Assembly: GCF_007752135.1 (NCBI RefSeq)
Contig: NZ_CP036298.1
Location: 3,534,001 to 3,598,000 of the forward strand
DNA: 64,000 nucleotides
Source: Aureliella helgolandensis
GTDB taxonomy: Bacteria > Planctomycetota > Planctomycetia > Pirellulales > Pirellulaceae
Direction of reading: 5' to 3'
Positions 36,714 to 46,292 of this stretch are shown here, piece after piece. The first letter of the stretch is position 1, and each line of letters starts with the position of its first letter. Under the pieces are notes generated by a model. It worked only from the letters and a program-made list of their open reading frames with translations. It had not been told where the DNA came from and searched no databases. The translations under genes were made by a program, and so were the position numbers.

Positions 36714-37050
36714 GGACGAATACCCTAGAGTTTGAACCCAAGATTCAGAACATTAAATTTCTTGCGAGCCAGAAAACCGGGCGAGTCGTAGTGGACCATT
36801 TTTCCTAACACGAAGCCGAAACAGCGTTCAAGCGCTTATCGCCCGCTCCCTTCTTTGCTCATTCCGATTTAATATACCGAACATTTCTGAGCATCGCGAT
36901 TGTACTGCCCCTGGGCGATTGGGATTGGATGGATTCTTAACTGTGGGCTGGAGATGTGTCCGTACCTCAATAATTGGCGGCGTGATCTGTTTTATAGGTG
37001 CAAGTGGAAGTTTCTGCTTTTTCGCGCCAATTGTCAGAGTTGCCCCGTCA
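36714..37050. other. Divergent intergenic region, about 340 bp
   Basis: No gene is supported. The lipase ORF can be extended in frame to TTG 36919, but this would put an odd Cys/Phe-rich N-terminus before the lipoprotein signal. No clear promoter was identified. Confidence 0.45.
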
Positions 37051-38907
37051 ATGAAATCGTGCAGCGGACATCCCGCAGGCGTCGACTTAACACTAAACCG
37101 CCAAGTCGCCCTCGCGAGACGAATCGTGTCCGCTCAGCCTGCTACCTACAATCTGATCGTTATCTGGCTTGCATGTTTGTGCATCATGCCGGGGTGTTCG
37201 GCGGTGCGCACTCGTTGGCCGCTGCCGGTGGTAAGTGAGCCGGTTTTTGTGGATACGATTGATCCGCAATCGGCGTTGGCGGAAGCGGAATCGCTTTATT
37301 CGACCGCACAAGAGCACGAGCATTATGGCTGGACTTCCTGTGTCGACTTGTACTTTGAAGTGGCTATTCTGACATTGGGGGCGGGGATTCAAACCACGGA
37401 ACGCTCTCGTGAACTGCATCGTTCTTGTCTTCAGAAGATTGTCCTGACCGGACAGCGTTTCAAGCGACTGCTGCCGCAGAGTGGTTTGCAAATTGAGCGC
37501 GACGGCGAAGATACCACGATTCCGGTTTCCCACCATGGCTTTGTCTGGGAGCCGAGTGACTTTGATACGCTCGAATTAGTGGGAGACTATGGCAGCAGCG
37601 GGCTCAGGCAATTTCATCGTTGCTCTGGCGCTGGTATTCCACTGGTTGTGGAAGGCGACTCCTCTGGTGGCCGACCTTTCGGAGTAGACCGCCCCGTGTT
37701 TGCCGCTACGCTAGTCCTTCAGCCACGGAGCTTCTTGGACTCGAGCGCGCTCACCGATGGAAGCCTTCCAGGCGATGGTCAAGGTGCCGGCCAGGCTTGT
37801 GCGGCAGGTTGGGAATTAGCCTTCTATGATCCTCTACGCGTGCATTGTGTGGAACGACTGGGGGAAAACATTCCACTTGCGCGGGACACCTCTGCTCCCT
37901 TGATCTATCGGTTGGATGATACGCCGCAGGACTATCTTGCCAACTTTATTTCGATTGGGACGCGCACGGGAAACGGGAGGCTGATCACTCTCGAACCGTA
38001 CCAGCCCGGGAAAATTCCAGTTGTCTTCATTCATGGTCTGTTGTCGGATCCCTTTACTTGGGCCGAGATGACCAATGAGTTGCAGGCGTCTCCAGATTTC
38101 GTCGATCGCTACCAGATCTGGTATTACGAATATCCGACGGGCGAGTCATTTTTCTTTACCGCAGCTCAACTGCGTGAACAACTACGGGCCGCGCGAGAGG
38201 TCTTCGATCCCAGCTGCAGTGATCCACAGCTATCCAACATCATGCTCGTTGGACACAGTATGGGGGGGCTGATTGCCAAACTGCAAGTTACGTCGAGTGA
38301 GGATCTCATTTGGGATGCAGTCGCAAATTGCCCGTTAGAACAAGTTGTGAGTCCGCCAGATACTCGGGATAAGCTCCGCAACTCCTTCTATTTTGAACCC
38401 AATCCGGCAGTGACTCGGGTCGTTTTTATCGGAACACCCCATCGCGGTTCCGTTTACGCCCGACGTTTGGTCGGAAAGATAGGATCTGCATTGGTAGAGG
38501 AGTCGGCGGACAGGAAGCAGGCCTATCAGCAATTGCTTGCATGCAATCCAGGAGTCTTTTCCAGGGAAGTTCAGCGTCGAGTTCCAACGAGCATCGATCT
38601 TCTGAATCCTCAAAGTCCATTGTTGAAAGCCACGGATTGGCTCCCCATCAAAGACAGCGTCGTCCTCCATTCGATCGTGGGTACGGGACGCTGGACGTTA
38701 GGGTACGGCGCCTCGGATGGGGTTGTGCCCGTGGACAGTGCGTTCGAGTTTAGAGCTAGGTCCGAGCGTTGTGTTGTCGAGGAACACTCAAAGTTGAATC
38801 AACATCCCGACACGGTCGACGAGGTGCGTTGTCTTTTAGAAAGGCACTGGGCCAATAGTCAACCGAGCCTCTTGTCCTATTCGCAAATGTCCCATCGCCA
38901 AAATTAG
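37051..38907 (+). CDS. Lipoprotein alpha/beta hydrolase (lipase/esterase)
   Basis: From ATG 37051 the 618-residue protein has a basic N-terminus, a hydrophobic segment (LIVIWLACLCIMPGC) and a lipobox Cys at about residue 49, so it is probably membrane-anchored. The middle region (about 60-300) is unassigned. The C-terminal alpha/beta-hydrolase domain has the oxyanion-hole motif IPVVFIHGLLSDPFTWAEM (about 326), the nucleophile elbow LVGHSMGGLIAKL (Ser about 403) and, after FIGTPHRGSVYA, an acid/His region with ASDGVVPVDSAFEF and EEHSKLNQHP. PGAP1-like and bacterial triacylglycerol lipases share this pattern. The substrate is unknown. It is convergent with the DHFR gene. Confidence 0.8.
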   Translation: MKSCSGHPAGVDLTLNRQVALARRIVSAQPATYNLIVIWLACLCIMPGCSAVRTRWPLPVVSEPVFVDTIDPQSALAEAESLYSTAQEHEHYGWTSCVDLYFEVAILTLGAGIQTTERSRELHRSCLQKIVLTGQRFKRLLPQSGLQIERDGEDTTIPVSHHGFVWEPSDFDTLELVGDYGSSGLRQFHRCSGAGIPLVVEGDSSGGRPFGVDRPVFAATLVLQPRSFLDSSALTDGSLPGDGQGAGQACAAGWELAFYDPLRVHCVERLGENIPLARDTSAPLIYRLDDTPQDYLANFISIGTRTGNGRLITLEPYQPGKIPVVFIHGLLSDPFTWAEMTNELQASPDFVDRYQIWYYEYPTGESFFFTAAQLREQLRAAREVFDPSCSDPQLSNIMLVGHSMGGLIAKLQVTSSEDLIWDAVANCPLEQVVSPPDTRDKLRNSFYFEPNPAVTRVVFIGTPHRGSVYARRLVGKIGSALVEESADRKQAYQQLLACNPGVFSREVQRRVPTSIDLLNPQSPLLKATDWLPIKDSVVLHSIVGTGRWTLGYGASDGVVPVDSAFEFRARSERCVVEEHSKLNQHPDTVDEVRCLLERHWANSQPSLLSYSQMSHRQN

Positions 38908-38986
38908 TTGGAGCTGTATGCGAGCGGGCGAGCGTCCTGCACCGCGTGGCCAGCTACGACTGAATGCACTCGTTGCGGCTCTTGCT

Positions 38987-39475
38987 TTATCGCGGATCGC
39001 CCTCTGCACGTGGGCTAGTACCTGGCCTCAAAAAATTTCGGAATATATAACTCCCTTCGTCACGTTCTTCTGCGAGTAGCCATTGGTTGGGACCAAATTC
39101 TGGGAAGTAAACGTCTCCTTCGTACTCTCCTTTGATCGTACTGAGATACATCGCATCAGCCAACGGCAGCGCGGCCTGGTAAATCGAGCTTCCACCTGCA
39201 ACGAACACGGTACGCTTTCGCAGTCGTGCCAGCTCAACTGCCGCAGGGAAGGAACTCGCTATCTGTGCTTCCGCGGACTGCAGTGAGCGAGAGACGACGA
39301 TGATCTGGCTCCTATCCAGATCCTGCCCAAAGATCTCGTAGGTGCGGCGGCCCATAATCACGGTTTGGCCACGCACAAAATTGAGGTACTGCGCATATTC
39401 TTCGGGGACCTCCCACGGCATCCCAGTTCCGAGTCCGATCACGCGGCTCTCGGTCATGGCGGAGATGATGATCAT
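38987..39475 (-). CDS. folA: Dihydrofolate reductase
   Basis: DHFR reduces dihydrofolate to tetrahydrofolate with NADPH. From ATG 39475 the product has 162 residues, the usual size: MIIISAMTESRVIGLGTGMPWEVPEE (substrate and NADPH site), TVIMGRRTYEIFG, IIVVSRSL, TVFVAGGSSIYQAALPLADAMYLSTIKGEYEGDVYFPEF, near the C-terminus. The longer ORF to 39565 adds 30 residues that other DHFRs lack. No thyA lies beside it. Confidence 0.93.
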   Translation of the reverse strand: MIIISAMTESRVIGLGTGMPWEVPEEYAQYLNFVRGQTVIMGRRTYEIFGQDLDRSQIIVVSRSLQSAEAQIASSFPAAVELARLRKRTVFVAGGSSIYQAALPLADAMYLSTIKGEYEGDVYFPEFGPNQWLLAEERDEGSYIFRNFLRPGTSPRAEGDPR

Positions 39476-40574
39476 CGGGAGACTCGGTTGCAGAGAACTG
39501 ATGTTGGTAGACTCCAGATAGTGGACGGGACGGATAGGCACGCTGTCCCATGGATAGAAAGTCAATGGAGAGAACGGTTTCAGCGAGCGGTTGGTCCATG
39601 GGGCCCAAACTCCCCCGAAGAATTCGGCGAGAGCTCAAGCAACAGCTCCAGTCCATTCTAAACGACTCGTGGAAGGATCGGCCTACAGGCAGCTTAGCTT
39701 CCGACTATTTTTCTGCAGTAGAAAAAACCGTCGGCGCACACTGCTGTATGTTGCGATTGCTCCAAAACGACAGTGGATCGCATCAAGGTATTTTTTTGCT
39801 GAGGCGCGCGCCGGTGACGCGCCTCAGGAACGAGGCCCCGGAAGTAGGTAACAAGCTTGTGAATTCGGTCCAGCAACGCCCAGTTAGGCTACGTGCCGGA
39901 CGCACGGTTTCCTGGACCAGAACGCAACGGATAACGGGCCACCATCGCTGCCTGTCCTGGGGCTGGCATGGTGTTCACTCCTAATTCGGGAGATGCTCTC
40001 GCTGGATGGGGGGCTGCGGCAGATTGTCATCGTACTTTCATAGGCTGTAGCTATTTGCTCCGTCTGTAACCAGCCTTTTCATCAGTGAAATGAATTTACA
40101 ATTGCGAGAACAGAGAGAACGTATTAAGCTTGTCCAAACGCAGCAAATATCAATGCGCTGCTACGGTCACATTCCCCGCTTGGTTGCCCCCCGAGCAAGA
40201 TGCACGACGCTAGTTCTGCTGAGAATGTGTTGCCACGCTATATCTTCTCCCTTTTTTGATTAATTGCCCCTAATCAGCCTCTACGATAAGCTCAATTTTG
40301 AATGATGTTTTCCATGGGAGAGCATCGTATCCGGAAGCATTGCGCGCTCCCACGCGTGGCATCTGCAACTGAGTTTATCCTCGGAGCACCTCACGACTGG
40401 TACGGACTTGCAACATCGTTGAGGTTCGGTAGGCATTGTCTCGCTTTACCGTTCACTCGTCAGACAACTGGTGGCCAAATTCCTGTGGGCAGTAGCACGT
40501 CCCCAGTCGCCAGTGCTACGGCAATTCCAATCCGATCTCTTCAGAAACTCGATTGCGATCTCAAGAATCCGTTC
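39476..40574. other. Largest gene-free stretch, about 1.1 kb
   Basis: No gene is supported on either strand. The best ORF, 39550-39984 plus (144 codons), overlaps the folA upstream region, has no family motif and no SD. The AraC-type ORF can be read back to 40302, but those 91 extra residues do not belong to the family. No tRNA or known RNA structure was seen. A small RNA or the AraC gene's promoter could lie here. Confidence 0.45.
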
Positions 40575-41585
40575 ATGTCCCTGACCTATCTCACGAACTC
40601 TGTTCGCCTAGCCTATGTCTACTCGATGCACTATGCCGAAAAGAAGGGGATTGAGTCTGGAGCGATCAGCAACCTACTGAACTTCAGTGATCACTGGCTG
40701 GAGGAGCTGGATGAAGACACGTTACTCGAGCTCTTCCCAAAATTCCTGCAGGGACTCGTGCTCCTCCTCGATGAGGATGACTTGGGGTTTCGATTGGGGA
40801 AGAATTTTCATTTGTGCTTGATTGGTCTCGGTGGCCTAGTTGCGAGTCATGCACCTACCGTCGCGGCGGCCCTTGAAATTCTCGAACAATTGTCGCACTA
40901 CCCTACTTCGCATTTCAAGATTTCGCGGATTGCCAATGCGGAGCACAGTGAACTCATCTTCGAAGCCAACGATACCTGGGCAGGGGCAATGGCGAGCCAA
41001 TTCTCAGAATGTTGGGCAGCCGCTTACGTGGCCAGCGCACGAAGTCTCATGGGGGGGCACCTGGCGCCGAAGTTCGTGCAGTTCGCGCATCCAGCGGGAA
41101 GCTCCATGGCAGCAAAGGAAGCGTATTTTGGTTGTCCGGTCGCGTACGATGCACCGCAGACTGTGGTGTGCCTGGGGCATCTCGAGCTGCACCGCAGCTC
41201 CCCGCTGCACGAACCGTTGCTCTATGAGCAATTGAGTTTCGCTGCGGGGATGTTGGAAGAGCGGCCCCATAGGGGGGCCCCAACCGTGGAGCTGGTGGGG
41301 CAGTCCATTCGTAGAGGTCGATTCACCTTGAACGAAGTCGCGCGGGAATTGGGAATGAGTCCGCGCACCATTCAGCGGCGTTTGAATACGGAGGGTACCG
41401 AGTTTCGGACGCTGGTAGACGATATTCGCACGCGGATGGCACATGTCTATCTACGCTCGGGGAGTTTGACTGTCGCGGAAGTTGCCCAACGACTCGGATT
41501 CTCCGATGCCCGCTCGTTTCGCGCGGCCTACAGGCGTTGGACAGGGCGGGCGCCTCGAGACCTTCAAGCTTCAGAAATTGGTTGA
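40575..41585 (+). CDS. AraC-family transcriptional regulator
   Basis: From ATG 40575 the protein has 336 residues. The N-terminal ligand-sensing region resembles the arabinose-binding-like domain of OruR/AraC regulators (FRLGKNFHLCLIGLGGLVASHAPTVAAALEILEQLSHY, then FIFEANDTWAGA-like and FGCPVAYDAPQTVVCL). The C-terminal double helix-turn-helix is typical: FTLNEVARELGMSPRTIQRRLNTEGTEFRTLVDDIRTRMAHVYL, then SLTVAEVAQRLGFSDARSFRAAYRRWTGRAPRDL. Regulators of this type usually control metabolic or adaptive genes near them; no clear target is adjacent, since recQ follows at 150 bp. Confidence 0.88.
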   Translation: MSLTYLTNSVRLAYVYSMHYAEKKGIESGAISNLLNFSDHWLEELDEDTLLELFPKFLQGLVLLLDEDDLGFRLGKNFHLCLIGLGGLVASHAPTVAAALEILEQLSHYPTSHFKISRIANAEHSELIFEANDTWAGAMASQFSECWAAAYVASARSLMGGHLAPKFVQFAHPAGSSMAAKEAYFGCPVAYDAPQTVVCLGHLELHRSSPLHEPLLYEQLSFAAGMLEERPHRGAPTVELVGQSIRRGRFTLNEVARELGMSPRTIQRRLNTEGTEFRTLVDDIRTRMAHVYLRSGSLTVAEVAQRLGFSDARSFRAAYRRWTGRAPRDLQASEIG

Positions 41586-41735
41586 GGTCGCATACGAACG
41601 GGGCGATTTTAGGTAGAATCCCGCCAGGCTCTTTTCAAGCTAATGGCGACCTCTTTCGGCTGAATTCGGATTGGGCCCCGCTAATTGGAAAGGGTTTTGC
41701 TCGCCTCCCCAGATTCACTTCGTCCTCTAAGCACC

Positions 41736-43550
41736 ATGCAACCAACGCTCGACGATGCCCGCAAGGCACTGCAAACCTATTGGGGCTACTCTGGGTTCAG
41801 GCCCCTACAGGAAGAGGCGATCCAGAGGGTTCTGAGCGGTAAGGATAGCTTAACCGTCCTACCCACGGGTGGTGGCAAGTCGCTTTGCTTTCAAACCCCA
41901 GCGGTCTGTCTACCGGGCTTGGCGGTCGTTCTGTCGCCGCTTATTTCTTTGATGAAAGACCAAGTCGATGGCTTGAATGCGTGTGGCATTCAAGCCGCCT
42001 TTGTGAACAGCACCCAGTCTGCGGAAGAGAAGCGACTCATTGCAGAGCAAATCCGGGCGGGCCAGATAAAACTCTTATACGTTGCTCCCGAACGCCTGCT
42101 GACGGCTCGGATGCTCGATTTCTTGGAGGAGCTGTCGGTTTCGTTCTTCGCGATTGACGAAGCCCATTGCATTAGCGCCTGGGGCCATGACTTTCGCCCC
42201 GAATACCGTGGATTGAAGGTACTCAAAGAACGATTTCCGCAAGCAGCGGTCCACGCCTACACCGCCACTGCCTCTCAGTCGGTACGGGAGGACATCGTCC
42301 GGCAATTGGCTCTGAAGCAGCCTCAAATCCTGGTGGGTAGCTTCGATCGCCCCAATTTGACCTACCGCATGATTCGTGCCACTCGTCGGCTTGAGCAGGT
42401 GAAGGAGGTGATCGCTAGGCATCGTGGCGAGTCTGGGGTCGTCTATTGCATAAGCCGAAAAGAGGTCGAGCGGACTGCGGCTGAATTGAAGCAGATGGGG
42501 ATTCTTGCACTACCCTACCACGCAGGACTTTCCGATGCACAGCGACAGAATCATCAAGATGCGTTTATCAAGGAACAGGCCGATGTCATTGTGGCCACCG
42601 TCGCTTTCGGCATGGGAATCGATAAATCCAATGTCCGCTACGTCGTGCATGCGGGTATGCCGAAGTCCATCGAGCACTACCAGCAAGAGAGTGGTCGCGC
42701 GGGACGCGATAGTTTGGAATCCGAATGTGTGTTGATCCATTCGACTGCAGATCTCGCTACGTGGAAGAGGATCATGGAATCGGATTCTCAGACCACGGAC
42801 GCAGGGGCGGTTACATCCTTAGAAGCGATGCATGCCTTGTGTGTAAACCCCGTCTGTCGGCATCGAGCCATCGTCGAATACTTTGGCGAGCAATACCAAG
42901 CGGAAAATTGCGGAGCGTGTGACGTGTGCTTGGGGGAAGTCGAATTGCTTGCCGATGCGATAACCGTAGGGCAGAAAATCCTATCATGCGTGCTACGCCA
43001 GCAGGAGAGATTTGGTGCCAGCCATACGGCCAAGGTGCTGGCCGGTTCGACCGAGGCGCGGATCGAACAGATGGGGCATCATCGACTGAGTACTTTTGGG
43101 ATTCTGGCGGATGAAGGGTACGACGCGATCCGCGTATGGATTGACCAACTCGTGCAGCAGGGATTCTTGGATCGCAATGGCGAATATCAGACATTGTCCG
43201 TCCCAGAAGCCGGCCGGCGCTTGTTGCGACGTGACGGTGAGCCACAGCTGTCGGTCGTTGCCCCCACGCGAAAGCGGCGCCAAGCTAGCAAGTTGTCAGA
43301 TGCCTCCTGGGAGGGAGTGGATCGTGAATTGTTCGAAGTGCTTCGTCAGCTTCGCAGCCAATTGGCTGGCGCCTCCAACGTGCCCGCCTACATTATTTTC
43401 GGGGATGCCACCCTGCGGGAGATTGCTAGGCAACGTCCAACGGACCTAGCCCAGTTTGCGTTGCTCAAGGGAGTCGGTGAACGGAAATTGCAAGATTTTG
43501 GGGAGCCGTTCGTTGGAGCCATTCAAGCATACATTCGGCAGCAGACGTAG
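41736..43550 (+). CDS. recQ: ATP-dependent DNA helicase RecQ
   Basis: The 604-residue protein has GFRPLQEEAIQRVL, Walker A LPTGGGKSLCF (about 40-50), DEAH-type IDEAHCISAWGHDFRPEYRGL (about 137-157), ATATASQSVREDI, and in the second helicase lobe YCISRKEVE, ATVAFGMGIDKSNVRYVVHAGMPKSIEHYQQESGRAGRD. The zinc-binding RQC cysteines lie in CRHRAIVEYFGE and CGACDVC (about 372-398), followed by the winged-helix. A HRDC domain ends the chain (LRSQLAGASNVPAYIIFGDATLREIARQRP, about 545-600). RecQ unwinds DNA 3' to 5' in recombination and replication-fork repair. All three canonical domains are present. Confidence 0.96.
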   Translation: MQPTLDDARKALQTYWGYSGFRPLQEEAIQRVLSGKDSLTVLPTGGGKSLCFQTPAVCLPGLAVVLSPLISLMKDQVDGLNACGIQAAFVNSTQSAEEKRLIAEQIRAGQIKLLYVAPERLLTARMLDFLEELSVSFFAIDEAHCISAWGHDFRPEYRGLKVLKERFPQAAVHAYTATASQSVREDIVRQLALKQPQILVGSFDRPNLTYRMIRATRRLEQVKEVIARHRGESGVVYCISRKEVERTAAELKQMGILALPYHAGLSDAQRQNHQDAFIKEQADVIVATVAFGMGIDKSNVRYVVHAGMPKSIEHYQQESGRAGRDSLESECVLIHSTADLATWKRIMESDSQTTDAGAVTSLEAMHALCVNPVCRHRAIVEYFGEQYQAENCGACDVCLGEVELLADAITVGQKILSCVLRQQERFGASHTAKVLAGSTEARIEQMGHHRLSTFGILADEGYDAIRVWIDQLVQQGFLDRNGEYQTLSVPEAGRRLLRRDGEPQLSVVAPTRKRRQASKLSDASWEGVDRELFEVLRQLRSQLAGASNVPAYIIFGDATLREIARQRPTDLAQFALLKGVGERKLQDFGEPFVGAIQAYIRQQT

Positions 43551-43615
43551 CTTGGGGGACTCTAGGCATAAGAGAACTCCAGGGACGCTCCGCCGGCCGC
43601 TGGGGAGAAGCGTTC

Positions 43616-46117
43616 TTAGAGCCAACCGACGGCCACCGCGCTGTAACGCACCACTAGGCCAGCTACCACGACGCTCACCATGCTCATCAATTTGATGAGG
43701 ATGTTGAGACTGGGACCGCTGGTGTCTTTGAATGGATCCCCCACGGTATCGCCTACCACGGCCGCGTCGTGTGCCGGCGATCCCTTGCCACCCAGCTTTC
43801 CCGATTCAATATACTTCTTCGCATTGTCCCAGGAACCTCCCGCGTTGGACATGAATACCGCTAGGCAGAAGCCGGTGGAAAGTGAGCCAGCGAGGAGCCC
43901 CATTACTCCTCCCACCCCCAACAGCATGCCAGTCAAGAGTGGTGTCAACAGCCCCACCGCCGCTGGCAAAATCATTTCCAATTGAGCGGCTTTGGTACTG
44001 ATCTGGACGGGCCGCGCGTAGTCGGGCGTGACCTCGCCGGTTAGAATTCCGGGGGTTTCTCTGAGCTGACGCCGTACCTCTTCCACCATCCCAAAGGCAG
44101 CGCGACCGACCGCCTTCATCGTCAGGGCGCAAAACACAAATGTGGCCATGGCTCCCAGGAACAGCCCCAGCAAGACTCTCGGATTTAACACTGACGCTTC
44201 GTAGTAGTTGGTAAAATCGATGAGCGTCGCCAGGTCGACGTTCACCAGTTGGCCGCCACTGGCCGAAAATGTGGCCGCAGCACCATGCTCGCCCTCGCTC
44301 AGCTCGACCAATTCCTGGGGGATTTTCCCAGGTCCTTGCGAGAAACCAACGGCTTGCCAAGATTCGCGGATACGGCTGTCGTTGACCAGGTAGGGCAGGG
44401 CCAAGAAGGCGTGCGTTTCAGCTCCCTCTCGGGCAATGACAAAGCCACGTGAGACTTTATAAAATCCATCCTCAGCAATTTGCGTCACGAGCGAATCGCC
44501 CCAGCGTTCGAAGCTCATTCGAACCTCTTCGACGTAGGCGGCCAGCAGGGCCAGGGCGGTCAGCGCGGCAGATCCAATGGCAAAGCCTTTTCCCGTGGCC
44601 GCCGTCGTGTTTCCAAGGGAATCGAGGGCATCGGTGCGTGCTCGGACCGCCGGCTCCAAACCAGCCATCTCGGCATTTCCGCCGGCATTGTCTGCAATCG
44701 GCCCATAGGCATCGGTGGCCAATGTGATGCCTAAAGTGCTGAGCATGCCCACCGCGGCGATACCGACGCCGTAGAGGCCTAAGGCAAAATAGTGGGGGTC
44801 GTTCATGTTCCACCCGCAAGCAAAACCGAAGGCCGCCATGGTAGCCGTTCCGATAATCATCACGGGAGCCCATACACTTCCCATGCCATCGGCGATCCCA
44901 CAGATGATGATCGTGGCTGGTCCCGTTTGTGCCTGTTCGGCCAGTTTCTGAGTGGGGGCAAAGTGGTCGCTGGTGGCGTATTCCGTGAATTTTCCTACCA
45001 GCCAGCCCGCCGCTAGACCAATAATCACACTCAAGGCAACTCCTGGAATCACTCCCAAGATCATGGTACCTGGGACTTGGGGCATGAGCCAACCCGATAG
45101 TGCCAAGGTCGCAACGCATACCAATATGGTGGAGCTATTGATGCCTCGCGCTAGTGCCGCCAAGAGGGACTTTTGATTGGCATCTTCGCTCGTGTGGACC
45201 AGATAGATTCCGACGATGGACAGCAGAATTCCGGTGGCTGAAATGGCTAGCGGGAGCAAGATCGCATTCAACTGATTTGCCTGCCGCGCCTCTTCGCTCA
45301 AGCCTGGTATTAGAGTGGGGCTGGCAAAAGCGGCGACACCCAGTGCAGCCGTCGCGAGAATGGAGCCGCAATACGATTCGTAGAGGTCGGCTCCCATGCC
45401 TGCCACATCTCCGACGTTATCGCCCACATTGTCGGCGATCGTAGCTGGGTTTCGCGGCGAGTCTTCGGCCATATGCTGCTCGACCTTGCCTACCAGATCG
45501 GCGCCCACGTCGGCTGCTTTGGTAAAGATTCCGCCTCCCACGCGTGCAAACAAGGCTTGGGCACTGGCCCCCATCCCGAAGCAGAGCATGGAGACTGTGA
45601 TGGCTTCGAGCGACAGCTTGTGTTCATCACCGACTACCAACGGCCATCCCCAGTAGAGCACTCCGAACCAGATCGTGATGTAGGACAAACCCAGGCCAAC
45701 AACCGTCAGGCCCATGACCGCGCCGCTACGGAACGCAATTTTCAGACCTTGGTTGAGCGAGCTTCGAGCTGCGGCAGCCGTGCGCGAACTGGCCTGAGTG
45801 GCGGTCTTCATGCCGAGCCAGCCGCTTAGTCCCGAAAAGAATCCGCCCGTTAGAAACGCGATGGGGACGAATTTGCTTTGCAAACCATATCCGAACGCTG
45901 CGATGGACAAGAGGCCAGCGATGACCAAGAACACGACTGTTACGACAAAGTACTGTTGCCGCAAATAGGCATTGGCGCCGTCTCGAACCGCGGCAGCGAT
46001 GCTCCGCATTTCAGCGGTTCCCTCATCGCAAGTCATCATCCATCGATAAAATGCAAACGCTTGCATCAGAGCCAAGGTCGATGCACCCAACGCAAATATC
46101 CAGACGAGGACGTCCAT
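43616..46117 (-). CDS. hppA: Membrane-bound ion-pumping pyrophosphatase, K+-dependent type
   Basis: This integral membrane protein (833 residues, about 16 membrane segments) couples hydrolysis of pyrophosphate to H+ or Na+ pumping. The substrate-site motifs are all present: DVGADLVGKVE, DNVGDNVGDVAGMGADLYES, DAYGPIADNAGGNAEM and GDTVGDPFKDTSGPSLNILIKLMS near the C-terminus. LGNTTAATGKGFAIGSA has Ala where K+-independent enzymes have Lys, so K+ dependence is predicted. Proton versus sodium specificity cannot be read safely. A hydrophilic insertion of about 100 residues (about 530-635) separates two membrane helices. GGAAAG stands before the chosen ATG; the longer ORF to 46186 lacks a membrane start. 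Confidence 0.95.
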   Translation of the reverse strand: MDVLVWIFALGASTLALMQAFAFYRWMMTCDEGTAEMRSIAAAVRDGANAYLRQQYFVVTVVFLVIAGLLSIAAFGYGLQSKFVPIAFLTGGFFSGLSGWLGMKTATQASSRTAAAARSSLNQGLKIAFRSGAVMGLTVVGLGLSYITIWFGVLYWGWPLVVGDEHKLSLEAITVSMLCFGMGASAQALFARVGGGIFTKAADVGADLVGKVEQHMAEDSPRNPATIADNVGDNVGDVAGMGADLYESYCGSILATAALGVAAFASPTLIPGLSEEARQANQLNAILLPLAISATGILLSIVGIYLVHTSEDANQKSLLAALARGINSSTILVCVATLALSGWLMPQVPGTMILGVIPGVALSVIIGLAAGWLVGKFTEYATSDHFAPTQKLAEQAQTGPATIIICGIADGMGSVWAPVMIIGTATMAAFGFACGWNMNDPHYFALGLYGVGIAAVGMLSTLGITLATDAYGPIADNAGGNAEMAGLEPAVRARTDALDSLGNTTAATGKGFAIGSAALTALALLAAYVEEVRMSFERWGDSLVTQIAEDGFYKVSRGFVIAREGAETHAFLALPYLVNDSRIRESWQAVGFSQGPGKIPQELVELSEGEHGAAATFSASGGQLVNVDLATLIDFTNYYEASVLNPRVLLGLFLGAMATFVFCALTMKAVGRAAFGMVEEVRRQLRETPGILTGEVTPDYARPVQISTKAAQLEMILPAAVGLLTPLLTGMLLGVGGVMGLLAGSLSTGFCLAVFMSNAGGSWDNAKKYIESGKLGGKGSPAHDAAVVGDTVGDPFKDTSGPSLNILIKLMSMVSVVVAGLVVRYSAVAVGWL

Positions 46118-46292
46118 AGTTGATATCTTTCCGTGATGAGCAAGGCGTTTTCCAGCTGCATCTAGAAAGATAACATGTCCAGGCACGTCCCGGGGGCGTG
46201 AGCGACAAAAAGAACCTGGAGAACCGCTCAGGTGGAATCGGCTCGCGTTCCAGCCAGCCGAGTCCAGGCGATCGACGACCGCCGGTAAGCCG

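Noticed and set aside
39550-39984. 144-codon ORF in the long gene-free stretch
   Set aside because: Overlaps the folA upstream region; no SD or motif; C-terminal part Arg/His-rich and random-looking.
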